From Turnera subulata (Eukaryota; Streptophyta; Magnoliopsida; Malpighiales; Passifloraceae), in assembly GCA_028386065.3 (NCBI GenBank), contig JAKUCV010002140.1, positions 85,313-149,312 of the forward strand: a DNA stretch of 64,000 bases, read 5' to 3'. The notes beneath the pieces were generated by a model that saw nothing but the letters and a program-made list of their open reading frames with translations, ran no database searches and was not told the origin of the DNA. The translations under genes were made by a program, and so were the position numbers. Positions 58,861-64,000 of the stretch are shown in pieces. Position 1 is the first letter of the stretch; the number at the start of each line of letters is the position of its first letter.

Positions 58861-61800
58861 CTACACCTGGGGTCTAGTCTGGACTACGTAGATTTTACCA
58901 TCCCGCACAACACCTTCGATGTCCTGTGGAGATCCGTAGAGTTCTTCAATTGCACTTCCAACACGACCAATACTAGAGAGAATTGATCGTTGAAATTTAT
59001 CGTCAACAATTAATGGATCCAATGAGTAATCAAGCACAACATGCTCTTCTTCATCCATCGGCACACTGCAGAGCCAGAAAGAACTTCACCATCAGAAAGA
59101 AATAACAACTACCCAAAATTAATGATAAGTTCCTAAAGATTTAACAAATTTGGTAAAGTGTTTCAGTTCACTGGGAAAAGGTCAAAGTGCTGACCGAAAA
59201 GGTCATCAAATGTATATTTCTTTACCAAATGTTGTCAACCAAAACACAATCGTGCTATAAGAAGCATTGACTTTTTGCTAAGGCTCAATCATCTCAAGAA
59301 AACCGTAGAGCTATTTTGTTGCTACCCCCAACTATTGTAGTGATTTAATCCGTCATAACCTAAGTCAATTCCTCAAATTCTTCAATGTTAAATCAATGCC
59401 CCATGGGTAAAAGAATCAAATGAATGAAAAAAGATAAAGAATTTTTTGAAAACAAAAAAAATTAGGAATCCCGGGATGGTTTTTGGGAATAGGAGTGTGC
59501 CCTCAAAGAGTTTACCTATCATAAAGGCCTGCCCCAGCATAACCTTCTAGATCTTCACCATTGGAATCTGATCGGAATATTATGGAACGTCTTATAAAGA
59601 GCCCAATGGGTTTGCTTGGGTAACCCAACACCTGAAAAATGCCAAAATTATTAGTTGAAAACAGGAAAATTTGCAACAGATTGGTCTGTGGATATCCGTA
59701 TGATGGCGAAGTTAAACGGCTGGCACACAGCTACTTGTAAATATTAAGGTGATACGTTGCATTTACGACGATTAACTGTCTTGAGGAGAACAGCATCAAG
59801 TTTCACATTCGTCGTCCTTCAGACATACTTTAACGAACATCCTCTGTTTCAGGAATCAAATTTATTACCTGAGGATTGTCCAAATTATTTTTCTTGCAGA
59901 TAAAACTTAAAGCACGACCAGGATAAGCTCCCACCAAAGTTTCTCCGAGTCCTTTCACAACCTGCACAAACAGTATATTCTATTCAACATCTTTTCATTC
60001 ATTTGGTGAATGATTGAAGTCTCGTACAGAAAAGTAGATACTAGTTTGTAATAGAAAATACCTCAGCATATATCTCTGATGAGTCACCCGAAGATGGATT
60101 GGTTGTGTGGATAACAAATGCATAGTCAGCATTTATTATTTCCTGAACCAGGACAGCCATGCAGAGAAAATCATGGTCCAACTTCACTTTCCTAGTGCTG
60201 AAGTATGCTCTCTCATTCCACTTAGAAGCCCAGACCTAAAAATAGAGAGTGCATATCAAGTCAATGCCTTGAGCTAGGAAAGTACATGAGGCAATCACAT
60301 TTTCATGAATTAATCATATAGTTTAAAAGAAAGATCAACAACACCCCAAAGTGGATGGAACATTAATTTAAACAAACTCACCATAGAGAACAAAAGATTT
60401 CAACTTTTTCAAACATGTTCTTATTTGCTTATTACAATAGTATCTTTCAAAGAGAAACTTAAACTTGACCACAGAGAGAAAAAAGAAAGAAAGAAAAAAA
60501 GAAAGAGAAGAGAAACTTAAAGCATGGAACCAGGTTACTGAACTCCCCAACAGAATTTTCAGAGAGAGGCACATACTGAGGATATTCCCGAACATCAAGT
60601 GAATAAAACTTCAAGCTTGGAAAAAATCTTCATTATAACTTTAACCATAGAACAACAAAGGAAAAGCCGCCAGGCATATTTAGAGGCAAGCCCATGTCAT
60701 GGTGAAAAAGAAAATGTGTCACAAGAGTTAACGATCAAGATGAGCACACTGGGACATTCGAGAAAATAATGGTCATGCTTTTACCAAGCAAGTAATTCTA
60801 CCTAATCTAGACCACGAAGCTAAAGCAGAATCCAAACTCGTTAAGCTTTTTAAGTGGCAGGTTTTTGGTGATTAGGAACCAAATTTCATTAGCAGAGCAG
60901 GATTCCACTGTCCAGTGTCAATTACATAGCTAAACATTTGGCTCCCGCCAAAGAAATAAGAGAGGATCTGAAGATTGTTTAGTCGGAACGCACGATCACG
61001 GAATAGGATACCATAAACCATCATACAGAAAGAATGTGTAATGAAAAGAAGGGAAGGACTGGTAAAAGGACAAAAAATGTCTAGGTAATCCAGTATTGGT
61101 CACATGGTTTTTTGTTTTTGCTTTTCAGAAATCAGCAACAAATATCCAGGAACAAAGTATTGGTCACCATGGCCTACCTTCTTTATGGCCATCCATGCCT
61201 GCTCCCACCGATACTCACCCTCGTCACCGGGCCACGGCATCCCAGAACTTTTCATCTTGGTCTTCAGCTCTTGCACCTGAAATTAACTGTAGCGAATTAG
61301 CAAAACCCTAAAGGATCGCTAACCTTATTCCCTGTAAGAACTTTCATATCCAAGTATCCATACGTCTTACGTTCTATTTCATCTTTATGAGAAACAAGAA
61401 ATTTCTGGCAATAGTCTGCTTTCTTAGAGTAGAAAAGGATTATTCCCAAAACAACCCAAGTTAATAAAAGAGCTTAAAACACAAAGAGCTTGCAAGTCGT
61501 GCAACCTGTGCCAAACAAATATGGAAGAAGAGGTAGAAAAGGGGTACTTGGATAAGGGAAGGCTAATCTTTTTGCTCGAAAAAATAAAAAGACAAAGGTC
61601 ATGCTGCTTGCATAAGAAATTACCCAAGTATCATATTATCTCCAAGAAAAGTGAAGGTTTAGGCTAGAAATAAATACATTGATATCCTCAGTATGACATA
61701 TAAAATAGGTGAAACAATTCTTGCTTGCCAGAAAAGAACATACCAACTGTGATGGTGCTACAAGCTCTAACAACGTCTCACGAATCTCCTCGAGGACACT

Positions 61801-63924
61801 ATACTCTCCTCCGCTTAACACTTTCTTCAGCATTAGCAACTTATCCGCCACTTCCTACAACAAAATGGAAGAAAGAGAAATATCAGATGAAGCCTTCTGA
61901 ACAATCTGAGTCTAGATTACACAAGTGCATGCACACATCAAGACGAAAGTCACCAAATGACAAATAATGGTCAGCCAGAGTCAAGACAACAGTGTAGAGA
62001 CTAACAAAAAATAAGAAGTGAGCATCTCCAGCATGTCTTCCCGTGGTTTCAGTTAGTCTTTCTTTTAAACCCCATTCCTAAAGTTTCAGCAGGGGTTCAT
62101 CTAACATTTGTTTGAAAATTTTAAACCCTCCCAGATAACATGTTTTTCTCCTGTTGAAAAACATCGCTAGTCGTGCATCATTTAAGAAAGATTTTTCGAC
62201 CAATAGGTTCTGCTCCTTGTTCGCAAAAAGACTAAAACCATTAGCAGATAAACAGAAACCAATTATTAAAGAGAAAAAAAGGTTAAACAAAAACCACCAT
62301 CAAATTGATACAGCTCAATCACAATAGCAAATAACCCCATTTAACATATGAAACTAGGTTTGGAAGACGCGAGTTAGAAACATAGCAAAATCAGGGTTGT
62401 ACATGGAATAAACGAATACAAATACCCTCATTACCTTATTTGAGTCATCTGAAAGAACCTTCTCAAAAGTTCCAAATGGCAACGCAACAGATGTAGGAAT
62501 CCCAATCCAAGATGGCACTTTTCCTTTTAAAAACGAGATATTGCGCGATTTGGCACCAACCTGTGGAACCAACCGCATACGGATTAACTCCATCGGAATG
62601 CACCCCAAGTAGTGAAAAAATGAATTGATATGTAGATTATGGAATAAAGAAAAGAAGTATGGACTCCTAAATCCAAATTAGATCCTGAACCAACCATGTC
62701 ACTGTTAAACTCTTCAGATGATATGGCATATCTACCAGCGAACTGCTTTCTGACCAATCTAAGAGGTGAAGAGCCAACTTCTTTAAGGTTACTAGAGCTT
62801 GAATCAGCCAACTCAGCCTCTTTTACTTCGCTGCAAGTTTCCATGAAAAGATTGAACTAGTAAACGTTTGGTGGTGAAAGATGATATGCAAGGACATCAT
62901 CAAGTACATCACCAGAAAAAGGAATATGAGAACATCCTGGTAAATAAATGCTACAACGATATAACTACCAATAGACTATATCTGCTGATGTAGGTTTCAG
63001 ACGCAATAATTTCCCTTCATTTGCTTGGAGGTCAGCCAGAATATTGGGATCAAAGCACGTGGCAAAGCAAACCTGCCATCCACCATCCACCATTCTCAAC
63101 AGTAAAACACAAGAAATCTAAGCAGAGCATCAATGTGCAACCTAATACCTTGCCATTTCTCGCTCGAACAGAAACATGAGATAGAACATCTGGCATGTCA
63201 GGTGTCAGCACAGCAACAGCACCGTCTGGAATTTCTTCTTCTCCTTTCACTCTCTTTGCCACTAAGATAGTAGGTTGGTCATAAGATGCATTCTGAACTT
63301 TAAGTAACTCATCCACAATGACAACATATCCAACAGCTTCCGCCGGGCTGATAACCTGCCAACTGTTCCAAGCCATCCAAAATTTCAGTTTCTAACAGGA
63401 TGATATTGCTAAGCAATTCTATTTTTAAGGTTCACCAAATTATGCCAAGCGTTAGTTAGATGGGCAGAGAAGTCATCCCACTATAAGTACTACTGAATTT
63501 GGCATTTCTAGTTTCATGGTGTCTCAGTGGGCTTCCAAACCTACTAACCTTCCAAGATTTGCAGTCTTCCGAAGAATTGGATCAAGCCGGTTAAGAAGGG
63601 AGGATAAAGCTGCAGCTGAACCAGCCCGGATCATTTCTTCAGTAAATAAATCCACCTGAAAGAAGTCATTATGAGTAGACAGAAGAGACCTAAATGACAC
63701 AAGAATGAACAAAAAAGTTATAATCTAGACTTGAATAAGCAACATACAGCCCATTGGTCCACCCGAAGCAGCGACCCAAGATATGCTGCTGATGGTTGCA
63801 AAACTTGCAGATACCATTCAGCCTTGGTAGCAAGGGCGAGGCGAGTTCGATCAAGGATTGATTTAGCAAATAAAGCCCAATGATCATTTCTACTGTTAGA
63901 CATCTGTATGGCATGATTCCATCC
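58861..63924 (-). CDS. GWD1: Alpha-glucan water dikinase, C-terminal part
   Basis: Twelve phase-consistent exons are visible: 63924-63748, 63655-63549, 63362-63149, 63072-62969, 62830-62695, 62560-62435, 61854-61744, 61276-61178, 60235-60062, 59961-59869, 59631-59516, 59065-58861. They give the last 553 aa; the 5' exons lie beyond the right edge. The enzyme (SEX1/R1) phosphorylates glucosyl C6 of starch in plastids using ATP, opening granules for breakdown. The phosphohistidine motif MPDVLSHVSVRARN is intact. The ATP-binding domain follows, with GMPWPGDEGEYRWEQAW, STRKVKLDHDFLCMAVLVQE, GRALSFICKK, RSDSNGEDLEGYAGAGLYDS and the terminal YVVQTRPQV. All residues I expect are present, so it is likely functional. 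It converges on the SOUL gene about 0.9 kb away. Confidence 0.96.
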
Positions 63925-64000
63925 CTGCATATACATAAAGAAGCAATATCAGACAATGACGGAAACTTCTCCAGAAAAGCACAACAGCAAAAAGAGCTGG

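Overview
This window is nuclear DNA of a flowering plant, most likely a eudicot. The evidence is GT-AG spliced genes whose proteins closely match Arabidopsis families, long AT-rich intergenic DNA, and many plant-type transposable elements (Ty1/copia, Ty3/gypsy, hAT and Mutator-like MITEs, LINE remnants, tRNA-derived SINEs). There is no bacterial-style gene, operon or CRISPR array.

Five host genes can be built exon by exon: (1) an alpha/beta-hydrolase lipase, minus strand, 15386-18392, 8 exons, 466 aa; (2) a P-class PPR protein resembling Arabidopsis At1g60770, plus strand, 23114-24772, 2 exons, 491 aa; (3) a neprosin/DUF239 secreted protein, minus strand, 28801-33094, 7 exons, 426 aa; (4) a SOUL heme-binding-like protein, plus strand, 57112-57971, 2 exons; (5) the C-terminal 12 exons (553 aa) of alpha-glucan water dikinase GWD1/SEX1, minus strand, 58861-63924, running off the right edge. 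From memory, the lipase, DUF239 and SEX1 genes are also neighbours in Arabidopsis (At1g10740, At1g10750, At1g10760), so the window looks like an ancient gene block.

The rest is mostly transposon history. At the left, a small hAT MITE (339-6561, TSD GCCCTCGA) was split by a gypsy-type LTR element (444-6452, TSD TTTCC). That element has lost its gag-pol, carries antisense LINE-like sequence, and has a 165-bp LTR segment in opposite orientation in its two LTRs. Two more MITEs with clear target duplications follow (6617-6893 hAT, 7326-7741 Mutator-like). A copia element lacking its integrase (10454-14288) and a LINE RNase H fragment lie just downstream of the lipase gene. A long foldback (21670-22568) and a SINE sit between the lipase and PPR genes.

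The roughly 24 kb between the neprosin and SOUL genes was expanded by three LTR elements, each with a perfect 5-bp target duplication: a non-autonomous Tat/Ogre-like element with tandem arrays (35021-41129), a nearly complete copia element with a damaged gag (42652-47170), and a pol-less element with a TGGCGCC-type primer site (50742-53924). LTR divergence counted by eye suggests the first is youngest (about 11 differences in 918 bp outside its array), the copia intermediate (about 8 in 288) and the third oldest (about 24 in 470).

I found no clearly new biological system. The best candidates for follow-up are the Tat-like element with its arrays and a hydrophobic ORF, the inverted LTR segment, the long foldback, and the unusual start of the SOUL gene.
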